A stretch of 64,000 bases of DNA from the NCBI GenBank assembly GCA_020744425.1, contig JAGMUV010000033.1, forward strand, positions 434,001 through 498,000. The letters are read 5' to 3'. The notes under the pieces were generated by a model. The model did not search any database and was not told where the DNA came from. It saw only the letters and a list, made by a program, of their open reading frames with translations. Position numbers and translations under genes: made by a program. This stretch comes from Dactylonectria macrodidyma (taxonomy: Eukaryota; Ascomycota; Sordariomycetes; Hypocreales; Nectriaceae). Positions 40,201 through 51,762 of this stretch are shown piece by piece (the first letter of the stretch is position 1; every line of letters begins with the position of its first letter).

Positions 40201-41739
40201 TCATTCCCGTTCGATGACCAGGTTCTTCCATCCGCCTTCGCTTGCGAATATTTTGCCGCCCTCCTTCGCAACGTCAAGAAGATAACGGTCTTGATTCCGT
40301 GGAGCAATCAGAGTCACGCCAATAGGCATTCCATTCTTGCCGTTGAAGCCTGGGACATTCACCATGGGTACACCAAGAGCCTGTTTCTCAGTCAGTTTCT
40401 TCTGCCCCTTCAGAAGTTGACCTCATGGACCCACGTTCCATATTTTGTTAAACCAATAACTTCCCGTATTTTCTAGTCCGATGGGCGCCTCATCGACTGC
40501 ACTTGGGGCGATAATGGCAGTAAAGGGGCCCAGGATTTTATCTACCAGGGATCGCAAAGCTTCTAATCGAGATGTGTCCTCGTCACGTTCCTGATCAGTT
40601 AACCTGCGCGGATCTCCAAGCAATTCGAGAATGGATTTATCAAGCGCTTTCTTGTCAGCATAATAAATCGATACGAATGTCTCCCAGGCCTCTCTGCGGA
40701 GCGTCCTGTCGTATAGCTGGGGCAAGTCATGAAAATCCGTGGGTAAGTCAAACTCTTCGACCGTTGCGCCGTGCTTGCGGAGCAACTTAGCAGCGTCCCC
40801 AATCGCGGCTCGAGTGCCTTCCCCGGCTTGTTGTTCCCAGCCCATAGGCTTACAAACAGCAAACCTAGCCCCTTCTATGCCTGTAAAACTGTTCTGTCCC
40901 ACGTCATCGGGCTTGAAAACGTCTAGGATGGCCATGAAGATGTGAAGGTCACGGGCGAAGAACCCCGGTCTATCAAAGCTTTTGGCGAATGGCCATTGGC
41001 CCTCGGTGGGGATAGTGTCGACCGTGAATGTGACTGCATAGTTGCCGGTGAATGAAGCTGGACGAATTGTTGAGCCGCCGGTCTGCGTGCCGATGCCAAG
41101 TGCGGCCTGTCCATCGGCGACAGCGGCTGCGGATCCAGATGAAGAACCCCCCGGTGTTCGGGTTGGATCATGGGGATTGCATGTATCTGGCCCAATGGAG
41201 GAGGCACCATATTGAGTCGTGGTGGCTTTCCCTACGAGAAGAAAACAAATCATGAGACGTGAGACATTTTCTCGCTTGGAACGAAGGCGAAATGGAACGA
41301 AGATGAAAGATGCCATGATGCTTACCAAGAATTAGAGCGCCACGTTCACGAAACAATCGGACCAGGGAACTATCACTCTCGGAGAAATCGCTCTCAAAAT
41401 CACGACAACCATATTGGGTGGGCATGCCTGCTGAATTGATAAGTGACTATTCCACAAATTGAAACCGTCTTCTGGAGAGAAAGTTCGCGTACCCTTTACG
41501 TTGATGATATCTTTCACCGTGACGGGAAGGCCGTGGAGTAAACCTCTCTGGCTGTGAGGGACCTCATCTAGGTACCTGGCCTGTTTGATGAACTCGGGGT
41601 TGATATAGGCCCATGCTTTGACTACCCCGTCACGGTTCGAAATGCGTGTCTGGCACGACGATGCCCAATCCTCGACAGTGAGATCGCCGGATTGAACCTT
41701 GTGGAGACCTTCTGTAGCCGTGAATTGGTAGGGATTCAT
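40201..41739 (-). CDS. amidase (amidase-signature family), four exons, 441 residues
   Basis: Amidase-signature enzymes hydrolyse C-N amide bonds with a Ser-cisSer-Lys triad. Exons are 41739-41493, 41427-41326, 41231-40435 and 40380-40201. The introns are 65 nt (GTACGC to CAGCAG), 94 nt (GTAAGC to CGTAG) and 54 nt (GTGGGT, branch CTGAC, acceptor ACAG). Total is exactly 442 codons. The start MNPYQFTATEGLHKVQSGDL matches the usual N-terminal helix. The catalytic Lys is in LPVTVKDIINVKG. The signature GGSSSGSAAAVADG and the GTQTGGSTIRPASFTG block supply both serines. The C-terminus is VPGFNGKNGMPIGVTLIAP. At 441 residues it is shorter than many fungal amidases (about 540-580). The substrate cannot be deduced. 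All key residues are present. Confidence 0.87.
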
Positions 41740-42268
41740 TGTGTCCAAAGATAATTTCTGATGTGGTGTATGCTGATATCCGGACAATGCTGAGGTGTAG
41801 GAAGGAAGGATCAGTAACGGAGACGGCATGGCAGGAACTTTGAACCACTGACCCCAACACGCATGCTGCTCGCTTTGAAGAATAACATCTCTCACCTGAT
41901 GAATAAGCCTAGGAAGTCAAGGGTACATTAGCGGGTTTACTTGCCAAGCTCGTAAGCCGTCCTCCTTCTTGAAATGCGGTCTCGCGTCTCGTACTCGCTA
42001 ATGAAAATCGTGATCATTGTTTTGGTATCAAACTCATTGGCTGGGTTCTCGTCATGTCTCATGTCACAAGGTTGAGCAGAGACACTCTCTCGGACCACAA
42101 AGTTGGGGTGGGGGGTAAATGAAGATCCTGGCCCCTGTATGCATAGCCATTGAACAAGGTTTGAAAATATCTAACCAAGTATCGACAAGCATATTGGTGG
42201 GGGATTGACAAGCCGGATTATACAAGGCATTCATCTAATGGATCCCTTTGCGATGAGCCCTACTCCGT
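41740..42268. other. upstream flank of the amidase gene
   Basis: No gene seen. It should include the amidase promoter. The open frame continuing upstream of the chosen ATG is not needed for the family N-terminus. Confidence 0.3.
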
Positions 42269-43402
42269 CAGAGTGGAGGTGTGGCTCGGAGCTTAGGGTC
42301 GTGGATTTTTGATCCCTGTTTTCACAGTGTCAGCTTAGCGTCGTGGATTTTTGACCCCTGTCTTTACAGTGCCAGCTTAGCGTCGTGGACTTTCCACTCC
42401 TACTTCATTTGGCCAATCATATTACCACCACTGGGGAGACAGGCTTCTCCCTATCAACCCCCCTTACAACCCTCCTATTTCGACCTCACCCTACCCTCAC
42501 CCCGTGCCGAAATAGCGAACACCGCTTCAGCCGCCGTAAATAGGAAACTGAACACTTGGAGAATAGGCTTCAAGCTAGCTCGTTAACAATATTACTAACC
42601 CACGGGAATCCGTAGAGAGAGAGAGCGCAAATGAGAATGCATAAGCAAGGCGAGGACATAGTATGGGCTTGAGGAGACTAGGACACAATTTGGGCAATGT
42701 ATGGTCATATTACTAACTGGTGCCCTTTCGGCTTAAGCCGCCGCGCGTTAATAAGTTGATTGATTGATTGACTGATTGATTGTATAGTGAAAGGTTTTTA
42801 ACCACGTTAAGTGGTATAACCCTCTTAGAGCCCTTGCTCGATTGCGCATCGCTGGTGTGCTGACAACACTTGCAAGAGGCACATTCTACTCGCGTTCAAG
42901 TTGATATTGCTTCAGAGTGGAGTGCAACAACTGCGTTGTGGTGCTCTGTTCTGGCCACTGGATTCTGGTGCACCAGATGGGATGATAGCCCAGTCAGAGA
43001 GGCTGGATGGGTAGGTACTCTTGCAGAAGTCCTGCATAGGACTCTGTTCCGAGACCAGCCATGTTCCACTCCCCGAGAGCATGAGGTTCCGTCAGGGGTA
43101 CAGCCGAGATGAAATTATGCAGCGGAAGAGCAAGCAAACATTAGGACCCGGCTACTCCTCACCCAGTTCGCGTCCTGCTATAATGACAAATGATGCCGTT
43201 AGGCAGTGCCTCTTAGAGATGAAATGTCGGCGTTTTGCGGTAGCTCCTGAGGGGTGTGGTCCAAAGTGGAGATTTGCGTCAGTGTAGTGTGATTGGCCAA
43301 TCGAAACAGGGGCCAAAAGTCCACGACGCTACGCTGACACTATGATGACAGGGGTTAGGAATCCACGACGCTAAGCCCCGAGCCTCACCTCCACCCTGGC
43401 TG
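42269..43402. mobile_element. foldback-like non-autonomous element with repeated arms (about 1.13 kb)
   Basis: The left arm begins CAGAGTGGAGGTGTGGCTCG and carries three copies of GCTTAGSGTCGTGGA at 42291, 42333 and 42375 (42-bp period). The right arm, read in reverse complement, begins CAGCCAGGGTGGAGGTGAGG and carries matching GCTTAGCGTCGTGGA and GCGTAGCGTCGTGGA units (about 43320-43390). Inner parts also pair (TTTGGCCAATCA at about 42409 with GATTGGCCAATC at about 43290). The interior has no transposase. No clear target duplication was found. Confidence 0.65.
42715..42783 (+). repeat. possible LINE 3' tail with (GATT)n tract
   Basis: GCTTAAGCCGCCGCGCGTTA is followed by ATAAGTTGATTGATTGATTG and more GATT units. 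Fungal LINEs often end in such simple repeats. There is no reverse transcriptase upstream, so this would be a severely 5'-truncated copy inside the foldback element. Tentative. Confidence 0.3.
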
Positions 43403-45802
43403 AGACCTAGTCTAAAAATGGTACAGTATGCAGGGACCACAGAGCGTATCGCGAAAGTGATACATTAATGAATACCTCAAGGAATTCAGCTCTTGCAAAT
43501 TTCCTACCAATGTCCTCCTCGGTTACCCAACGTGCGCACTAGATGTCTCGCCACATGCCAGCCTAAGAAGCAAACTCGGTGTGGCCAGAATGCCCGACCG
43601 CAATATTGTGCGTGATTTCCCATACGTCATGTGTCTTTGTGTCGAACCCTTCCTTCCCTGCGGGGATTTCGCCCTGCAATCGTCCAGCACAACTAGATAC
43701 TTCCCATTCCCAGGACGATTTCATCCGTGTAGCTAACGCCAGGAGCCGGAGACTTCCTTGATGCTTGTTGCCAACGGATAGTTTTTGTGTCCTTCTTCCA
43801 TTATCTGCCGCAACGGACAGGGCACTTCATCGCAAGATTCGACTGAGATCAGCGTGGACCTCCTTGATCCTTTTAGTTGAAGCTATCAGTGACTTCCGAT
43901 TGGGAGCCATACCTGAAGATTTACCAAATGTGATAATGAACATAGTTACAGAGTGATGATGTCAGCTCTGAAGAAAAGGTCGCAAACAAGCTGGTTGTGT
44001 GCATTCCCTCGCTGTCATCACAGCCGCACTGTAGATAGCATTGTTGACGATGATGAACAATGCATCAGCAGGGGTCTCTTATGGCGCGAGAGTTTGCATG
44101 GTTGATGAGCAAACAAACGTTGTTCGATCGGTTTTCCGGGTTCGGTGGTGATGTGACAAAGACGCCGTCAACCCGGGCCCGGCGAGAGCCCTGTGGCAGT
44201 GAGTCCCAGTGGTCTGACATCGAAGGGATGCCCTAGAAACAGAGTTTGTTTGATTAGTCAGCCTGGCGAGGGTGCGGGGAGGTGGTTGTGCTAAATAATG
44301 TCCTGCTTGTGCAAATCGTCGAAGAAGCCACGCTGGCCATATTGCGAGAGAGCGGAGAATTCTAGAGCGCAAAAATTGTCCTGGGTGGACGTAATGTTTA
44401 TCCCGACTTGAGAGCCACCTCAAGATCTGACTTCCTATGGCCCCACCAGCTGTGGTACGCCTTTGCATCAGACTCAGATGCAAGGCTCTCGAGGCGAGTT
44501 TGTTGTTTAATCCATTTATTTAGGAACTGGGTTGCATTCATCACATCCTTGGAGAGGGCGTAAGCTAGATCACCGCAAGATGTCACGGTGGCGGATTATC
44601 TCTCCGCGCTCAAACCCGGCTTTGCCCTCCGCCCGCATCCGTGTGCAAATCCCCGCCCCGTGGGACCATCCAGATGAGATGGTCTCCCACAGTAGCCTAG
44701 CACATACTAAATTGCTGCATCACCTCGTCCCGTGATTTCCTCTCATGCGAGCGAGCATCAACAGGGCTGGGCTTCGGAGGCTAAACGGTTCGAGCCATCT
44801 CCTGACAGGGGTACAGCCAACACTGGCGTAGGAATAATCATGGACCCTGACTGCCCGGGGACAGAAGAGAGTCTCCCGCCATGGCGCCCCTTCGCCACAG
44901 GAGTCATCTGATTGGCTGGCACTGGACCCCCAAGTGGTGTGAGCGCAAGCATCCTCCCACTCGTTCGTGAGTGATTACCAGGGACGGCACGCTCTGACCG
45001 GAATCCGCGTCATAAACAAAGGTAGTCTCCCTCGATGTCCGTGGCTGTCAATATCCGGATTCAATATATCCCTTTTCTTTGACCACATTATTATACTATG
45101 TGCAACTATATTTACGTTCGTCTGCTAGTGGTATTTGCTGTCCCAGGCTAACCACAGTACAGAAAGAGCTCTCCTGCCAACACCACTACCACCTCGTGGA
45201 GTCATGGTGCCCCAAATACATCGAGACGGAGCGGCGATGTCCACCAACCATCGTGAGCAAGCAATACTGGTATGCTGTCTTACATCTATTGTTGATCATC
45301 CGTGCTGACGGTGCTTTAGGGGCGATGATATTTGTGGTATGACGAATTATGCCGCATGACGAGATGAAATGCTGATATCTTTAGCGGCGTGCCGTGAGCG
45401 GCAACAACCCTGTACACATCCGTGGGCAAAACTGATCCAGAGGCCGGAGAACAGAATGAGTTATGCGCCGCAACTTTCAGCACAGTGAAGAAGCGACTCG
45501 GATTAGATTGTATTAGAAAGCTAGCTATGTTCGCAAGAATCGAATTGTGTACCCGACTGCTTTGTTCTTGAAATGGTGGACAGCACCTGGCTTTACAACC
45601 TCCGCGCTATGTACAATCTTTCGAGGAGAGATTTAGGAAAGGAGAAAAAAAGGTCAAGAACATATATGTAGATGTATGGATGGGATAATAACTGCAAAGA
45701 GAGATAAAATGAATTCCGGAGTCTCGCCTGGTTCCGTGACGCCAATGGTGATGCGAAAAAAGAAGTAATGGTGGACAGGAAAGTGATGATGGTTGCGAGC
45801 GG
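43403..45802. other. no supported gene
   Basis: About 2.4 kb with only short frames on both strands. No domain, RNA gene or strong repeat was recognised. Confidence 0.3.
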
Positions 45803-46624
45803 TCAAAATGTCCGCACGTCCACCACCCAGCCATCCGGATTTGCCGGGCTCATGTGCCGTGTTGATTTGTACTCGAAACGAAGCATCATTGGCCCTGGGA
45901 GTGCGTCATCGGGGTCGACTTCGATAATGCCGGGAGGGGCCTCTGCATCTAGATCCTTGACTGATAGATCCAGTGATGGATCTTCGGCCCCTTCAGATTC
46001 GGAACTCGGTGGTGGCGTTGGATACAATGCGCTGAACCGTTCTTTACTCGTGCTCACAGACCCCGGCGACAGAAGTTCCTCGAGGTCGTTCTCCTCATTG
46101 TCAATTCTACCATCGAGCACATCTTCCTCCGCTGGGCGCTTAATCCAAGCGACCATGGTCCTCTCGACCTCCAATCCTGTATTTCGAATATAACAACGCA
46201 CCATTGACACGGATGGCGTGAGTTCGCTCAAGGTAGACTGCTCACTTCGGTCATAATATCCATCGTTCATGTTTCGTGATCGCTTTTCTGGAGGAGCGCC
46301 CTCAGCGGCTGGTTCGATGACCTCCCGGGACCGCTTCTGCCTCTTGGCCGCGGCGAGTGTCGAGGGCTCGGTTGCCATTTTGGGAGGATCGTTTCGTAAA
46401 GCATCGTTGGGCATAAATTCCGAGGCGAAAGGCATACCCACGTCATCCTTCAGTGTCTGAAATCCGGTCCAGTCATTGCTGTGCAGAGACGTTATCTCGG
46501 GGGTCAGCCCAACCACTGCAGTCTTAGCAGCCAGCGCGGCCTGGCACTCGATCTGGTCGCTGAGGTCGTCCAGCTGCTTGAGCCAGGCTGAGACTTTGTT
46601 GGTGGGGTCTATGAGCGCATCCAT
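45803..46624 (-). CDS. unknown protein, single exon, 273 residues
   Basis: Begins MDALIDPTNKVSAWLKQLDD, with a short helical region (about 9-35). A basic, probably nuclear stretch (AAAKRQKRSREVIEP, then PPEKRSRNM, about residues 90-118) follows. Next come TMVAWIKRPAEEDVLDG and an acidic Ser/Pro-rich segment (LYPTPPPSSESEGAEDP). The end looks folded: PGPMMLRFEYKSTRHMSPAN, then PDGWVVDVRTF. There is no stop in 822 nt, and composition changes along the chain in a way expected for a real nuclear protein. No family is recognised and there is no evidence for introns. It stands alone between two gene-poor stretches. Confidence 0.6.
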   Translation of the reverse strand: MDALIDPTNKVSAWLKQLDDLSDQIECQAALAAKTAVVGLTPEITSLHSNDWTGFQTLKDDVGMPFASEFMPNDALRNDPPKMATEPSTLAAAKRQKRSREVIEPAAEGAPPEKRSRNMNDGYYDRSEQSTLSELTPSVSMVRCYIRNTGLEVERTMVAWIKRPAEEDVLDGRIDNEENDLEELLSPGSVSTSKERFSALYPTPPPSSESEGAEDPSLDLSVKDLDAEAPPGIIEVDPDDALPGPMMLRFEYKSTRHMSPANPDGWVVDVRTF

Positions 46625-48179
46625 AGCTATGGTGGGTGTCGAGGTATTGTAGTAATGATTTGCGAGGTAGACAAGAGACTGAGAGAAGCTGGGGTGGGTG
46701 GAATTGGAGACGACACGAGATAAAGGTCTTGGATCTTGAGGCTAGTGGTGCGGCTTTATGCTGTCGTCTATACTTTTATCCACTGCCATAGGAAGAGCCA
46801 TCAGCAGCCCAATATCCCGAAATTAAATATTTCGACCTGGACAGCTGCTTGCTCTGGGAGAAGGAAGGTCAAAGTGGTGGTTCCACCAAGGCCAGCCGGT
46901 ACCGAGCCCTTGACTCTAGAACATGACACGAGCCGCGTGCCAACAGGATGCGCCTGTCAGTATCACACATGGAGTACGCAACCCTCCACAGTCCGTTGAT
47001 GTAATAACGCGCATAACGCGATTTGCGCTGACAGGGGTGATGCGACTTGCGACAGAGACCGGAGAGCGGGGCCGGACACGTACAATACAATGCCTTTCCA
47101 GGAGGGAACAAAGCAAGCAAGGGGAGGGATCCAAGGCCGCCATGGGGGCTATCTCGGAGGGGCGACACAGTGGATCCTACGCCCACAAGGCATTTTGCCA
47201 AGGACCATGCTGGCTAGCTTCCCATCTAGCAAGATCAGCCGAAAGAGATATCAACCCCTGCTCAAATTACCTTATTCGTACACAGGCCAGCCCCATTCTC
47301 CAGCGCGAGATTAAGGTTCAATTGACGGCTGCCACAGTCGAGCCATAGAGCCAGGTCTGCAGTAGGCGAGGTCCGGCTGGATTTCGGCCGTTAGCTTCGT
47401 GGAGTTGCCGGTTGGAGTACGTGAGGCGAGAGGCGAGACACCGATTTGAGTTCGGGTTGGGGCTCGAAGGTGGGCCGATCTTGGTGGTCGAGAACAGTGA
47501 GTACCATCGAGATTCGACTGGATTAGGTCGATCGGGTGCGGGCAAGCTTGAGAAGGCCACTTGAGACTGCCAGTCGACGGAGTGTGTGTATGTCTAGGAG
47601 CAAGTTATGCAGCATGGGCCATCATCGCTAGCCTCCACAAACATGGCGATAGCTTGGCTGGAAGCGCTGGCTGATAACGCAACACAAGTGCTGAACTCTA
47701 CCTGTCTCTTAGCCGCTTCAGAACGATACCACGACATGTGGCGATGGCAACTAAGGAATCAGAGAGCTGTAAACGCAATAGTAAAGCGTACCTACTGTTG
47801 GAAGCCATCAAGGGGAATGACGATCATCCCGCCAATCCAGGGTCAAGCTCTTCAGCGTGATGTAGCTCGCGGGCTTGCGGGCTTGCTGACACGGTAATTT
47901 CCTCGGGCGGGGTGCGGTAATGAACAGCGTGCTGAGAACATGAGCAAGTGACTGCCGTGCGAGGGAGAGCAACTGCGCTACGCAGGAATGAAAGGAAGCA
48001 AAGGAAGCAAAGGTGAGAAGGGTGGGGTAAGAGAATCGTCAGCGCAGAGAGCAGGCGGTGAGTACTGCAGAGAGCCGAACCCTTTCTGACTCTGCTGTCG
48101 ATCCTTGGCGCCTTCTGCCCTGGTAGCCATGTGATGACTCCTCGTAGACTCATCCCTCAGCGCATACAGTGACCTGGTA
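46625..48179. other. no supported gene
   Basis: Only short frames. The end of the stretch is the TA target site of the next pogo element (48178-48179). Confidence 0.3.
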
Positions 48180-49403
48180 CCATGCAGTACCCACCTACCG
48201 GCAGTACCCACCTGCCGGCAAGCAAAAAAAAAAGTTCCCCATACAAAATGCCCAATTTCACTTACACGGTATTTGACCAAGATTGAAGTTATTGGCATGG
48301 AGCAATGGCTGTTGTATTGAGAATTTCATGCCGTTTGATATTATCGCATTGCTTTTTTGATCACGTATGCGGTATGGTCGCATGGCACTAATGTAAAATT
48401 TCTCAAAACGCCTCCTTTACCACCCAGCCTCCCCGACGCTCCTTCGAATGTTTCTCTACACCAGCCTTCCATAATCGCCTTGAAAATGCCTCTAGTGTCT
48501 TATACAGAGAATGGCGTTGTCGAAGCGATACTGGATGTCACAGATAACGGCCTCTCCCAGAACCAATCCGCCCAGAAGCATGAGATCCCTCGGTCGACTC
48601 TCGGGGACCGATTAAGAGGCCTACCGTCAAAGTCCGAGGTCACCCAGCCTGCCCAGCTGTTATCCAAGTCTCAGGAGTCGAGGCTAGTCACCTGGATACT
48701 TCGACAAGAGGCCCTCGGCTATGCTCCTTCTCATAGTCAAGTTCGCGCCACCGTCGCTGCGCTCTTGAGACAGCAAGGCTGGGAAAGGCCTATCGGTGTA
48801 CACTGGCTAGCCAGGTTCATAAAACGTCATCCAAATCAAGACGAAGGTAGGAAAACGTCAGGAGGCTGCGAGATTCAATTCTTTTACTCCAATGGCCGTC
48901 AATTGGTACTTTGATATCCGGGAGAGCGAATATGGCTGGATCAAGCCCGAGAACACTGTTAATGTTAACGAGGGCGGTATCATGGCTGGATTTAGTGAGT
49001 ATTTATCTTTTTTATTATAAAACCCACTAATGCATTCCTAATCTAGGCCTGGATTCCTTAGTTATCGGAAGTAGCGATCCTAAGAGGAAGGCCTTCCTTA
49101 AAGGCTCTTAGTCACGCGCTTGGACTAGCTTTATCGAAGCCGTGACTGCAGATGGCTGTCTTCTAAAACTAGGGATTATTTTTAAAAACAAAGAACCTCA
49201 GCAGCAGTGGTTTATCAATGAGTTCAAGAAGATAGCTGACTGGTATTATATCACTTCTGAAAACGGCTAGACGAACAACCATATCGCAGTTAAGTGGCTC
49301 AAAGAGGTCTATCTGCCTCAAACCCGGCCAGAAGATGAGTCTGATGCAAGGCTTATTATACTGTATTAGATGGTCATTAAAGCCATGTATCTGTAAGTAT
49401 CTA

Positions 49404-50787
49404 CAGTGGGCCTCAGAAAGAGTCAACACTTCCGGAGTCAACCCGGTGTCACTATACCTGCACCACATGAAGGCTTCATTTTCAAATAATTCTAGCAAAA
49501 TCAAATAAATGTTAATTAAATATTTATGTATACTAATCTGTAGAATTTTGAATGGAGTTTCTAACGGCATCTTCAATATTTCGTATACCAGCCACGTGCG
49601 CGGATAACGGCCTCCATTCTGTGCTTCATTGAATGGATCAGGTTCTGCAGCACCTCCGGCTCGATTTCTTCCCACAGCTCGATCGCAGCTTCAATAAGCC
49701 GCTGCTTTACTTCCTCAGTCTTTAGTATGTATAAGAGCTTAGGGTATTGCTTATATATCCTTATTTTGAGGATGGCCCATAGGTTTTCTATAGGGTTGAG
49801 ATCCGGGCTGTAGGGAGGCCAGTCGATGACCTCTGCCTATCTGTTCTCGCACTATTCTAGCAGCCAGCTCATCATTAATCGCGATCGAAAAAGGGGTGAA
49901 TTATCGTACTAGAACCGGCTGTTCCTAGTAATAATGCGAGGAAGGTATTACTGCAGGCATTCGAGCAGAACTCGCGCTATAACGCCGCCACAGTCCGAGT
50001 TCTCATCGCTATAAAGAGGGATCATTGGAAGCCGCCTGAGGAAGCTGAAGGCACTGAAAAACATCTGCGAATGCCTCGTTAGAGTCACACGGGTCTGGAC
50101 GTTCTTTCTGAATAGTCTCTCATACTAGGAGCTGTCAGGGCGGTCATAATCGCAGTAAGAAAACTGACCGGCTTGCAGAAGCACTAAGTGCGTCTCTAGC
50201 CCTCGCCTCAGGCTACGATAACTTCATCTGAGAAGGTCTAAGACTCCTAGAATTCAGGAGACATATGCATATATCTCCTCGCAAACCGTAGCCGCCTTGT
50301 GGCCGTTGTATCGCTCAGGAAGGGCCGGATAAGTGACTTATAGTGCATAATGCCTTCCTTCTTCAGGAAGCTTAGAATAGTCCCCTTAGAACAGGTCAGA
50401 CCAGCTTCTTCGATCAATTCCTTCACTTGGATATGAGGGTCTTGTGCTATGACCCTCAGTATTCATCTCTTTTCCCGTTCTCCTAGTATACGTGGCCGGC
50501 CGGACCTGGGTTAGTCTTGACCACTCTTTTAGTCGCGATACCTTCTTACCACACCATAAATCGCGTGCCGACTAATGCCCTCATCGCGCGCGATCTGGGT
50601 GGCGGACACGCCCGAGTTGTACCTCCAAACAATCCTCGTTCTCGTATGAGGTGAATGATAGTATCGCGACACCATTCTGACCTAATTTGGCTGCGCAATG
50701 TGTCGTTGAAGTTGAATGTTGATTATGGTGTAGGTAGAGGGAAAGCGGGGTACCCGGAAATGTGTCGACACTTTTCAAGACCCACTG
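49404..50787 (-). mobile_element. Tc1/mariner element, copy B, nested and mutated (1384 bp)
   Basis: The ends are CAGTGGGCCTCAGAAAGAGT and, at the right, ACACTTTTCAAGACCCACTG. TA flanks lie at 49402-49403 and 50788-50789. The length is exactly that of copy A, in opposite orientation. It sits between the donor and acceptor of the second intron of pogo copy B. Confidence 0.92.
49573..50675 (-). pseudogene. RIP-damaged Tc1 transposase of copy B
   Basis: It spans the same 1103 bp from ATG to stop as copy A, with no net indel, but has many stops from C-to-T and G-to-A changes. For example, near 49715-49750 the intact copy's ...GGCATGTACGAGAGCTCAGG reads ...AGTATGTATAAGAGCTTAGG on the same strand. 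Changes at CA and CG dinucleotides dominate. The first part of the product and the C-terminal part remain readable. No function is expected. Confidence 0.88.
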
Positions 50788-51762
50788 TAGCTGGTCTGAA
50801 TCATCCACGTCGCTAACTCAAAATCCAGGATGAGTGGATGGCTACCTGCTTTTTGAGCAATGTATATTATTATTACCTGCCAGCTCATTGCTCTCATGGC
50901 CTCCAGCCACTGGATAATGGCGTTTTTAATGCGTCCAAAGCTGCATATCGCAAAGAACTGCAAAAGCTGACAAGCCTGACTAATTCTGCGCCAGTGGATA
51001 AAGTCAACTTTATCAAAGCATATGCCAAAGCCAGGAAAGTGGGTATGACTAAGAAGAATATCCTCTCAGGTTGGAGAGTGACTGGAAATTGGCCAATTTC
51101 ACGACGGAAAGCCCTCATACATCCAGAGATTCAGCCACACAAGAAGGAAACGACGCCTGCATCAGAAGGCCGCAGCGACGGGCAACGCGACTCTGATAAT
51201 ACGCCAAAGACCAGCCGTCATATCAGAGATCTGGGAAAAAAATAAGAGCTCTTCTACCAGAAGACGGTATTCTGTGATATCGAAAGGGTTTGAAGCCCAG
51301 GAGTCAAAGATAGCCTCCCTGAGCGCAAGAATCACCAGCCTGGAGGAGGAAGTCGGCCGGTTAAGTAGAGGCAAGAAGAGGAAGGCGATACCCAATCCCA
51401 ACAAGAAGTTCATGACATTGGCTGAGGCTCTAGTGACTGGTGAAACTATTTCCGAGCCAATCCAAGCAACTGAAGAGACAGGGACTCTGGAGGATGTGAT
51501 CGAGGTGGGAGGGATGCAGGAGGATGAAAGTTCAAATTCGGAGGCGGAAGAGTTACCCGTCGTACGCACCCGCGCAGGCCGTGAGGTAAAAAGACCGAGA
51601 AAATATTAAAATTCATTCAATTGTAACCCGAATTCTAGAAATAACTGTATTCTTATTAGTTTCGGTGACTTTTCCCGTCAGGTTGAAAGTTGCACTTTGT
51701 ATGGCGAAACTTTTTTTTGCTTGCCGTCAGGTGGGTACTGCCGGTAGGTGGGTACTGCATGG

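Larger units (their letters stand above)
48486..51609 (+). pseudogene. broken pogo transposase of copy B
   Basis: The N-terminal part (MPLVSYTENGVVEAILDVTD to WLARFIKRHP) is followed by a frameshift at about 48833, where copy A has HPSIKTK. The frame then resumes (FDIRESEYGWIKPENTVNVN). Here the first catalytic aspartate is asparagine (NVNEGG in place of NVDEGG). Stops follow in the middle part (TAG near 49110, TAG near 49270, TAG near 49368). The Tc1 copy interrupts intron 2. The C-terminal exon (DEWMATCFLSNVYYYYLPAH onward) has another stop at 51243-51245 and a shift after GKK. Most changes relative to copies A and C are transitions. The gene is certainly dead. Confidence 0.9.
48180..51762 (+). 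mobile_element. pogo/Fot1 element, copy B, inactivated and split by a Tc1 copy
   Basis: Inverted repeats start CCATGCAGTACCCACCTACC, with two sub-units (ACCCACCTACCGGCAG and ACCCACCTGCCGGCAAG) leading to the A-run and CCCCATACAAA. TA flanks lie at 48178-48179 and 51763-51764. Removing the 1384-bp Tc1 insert and its TA leaves about 2.2 kb, the length of copy A. Confidence 0.9.
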
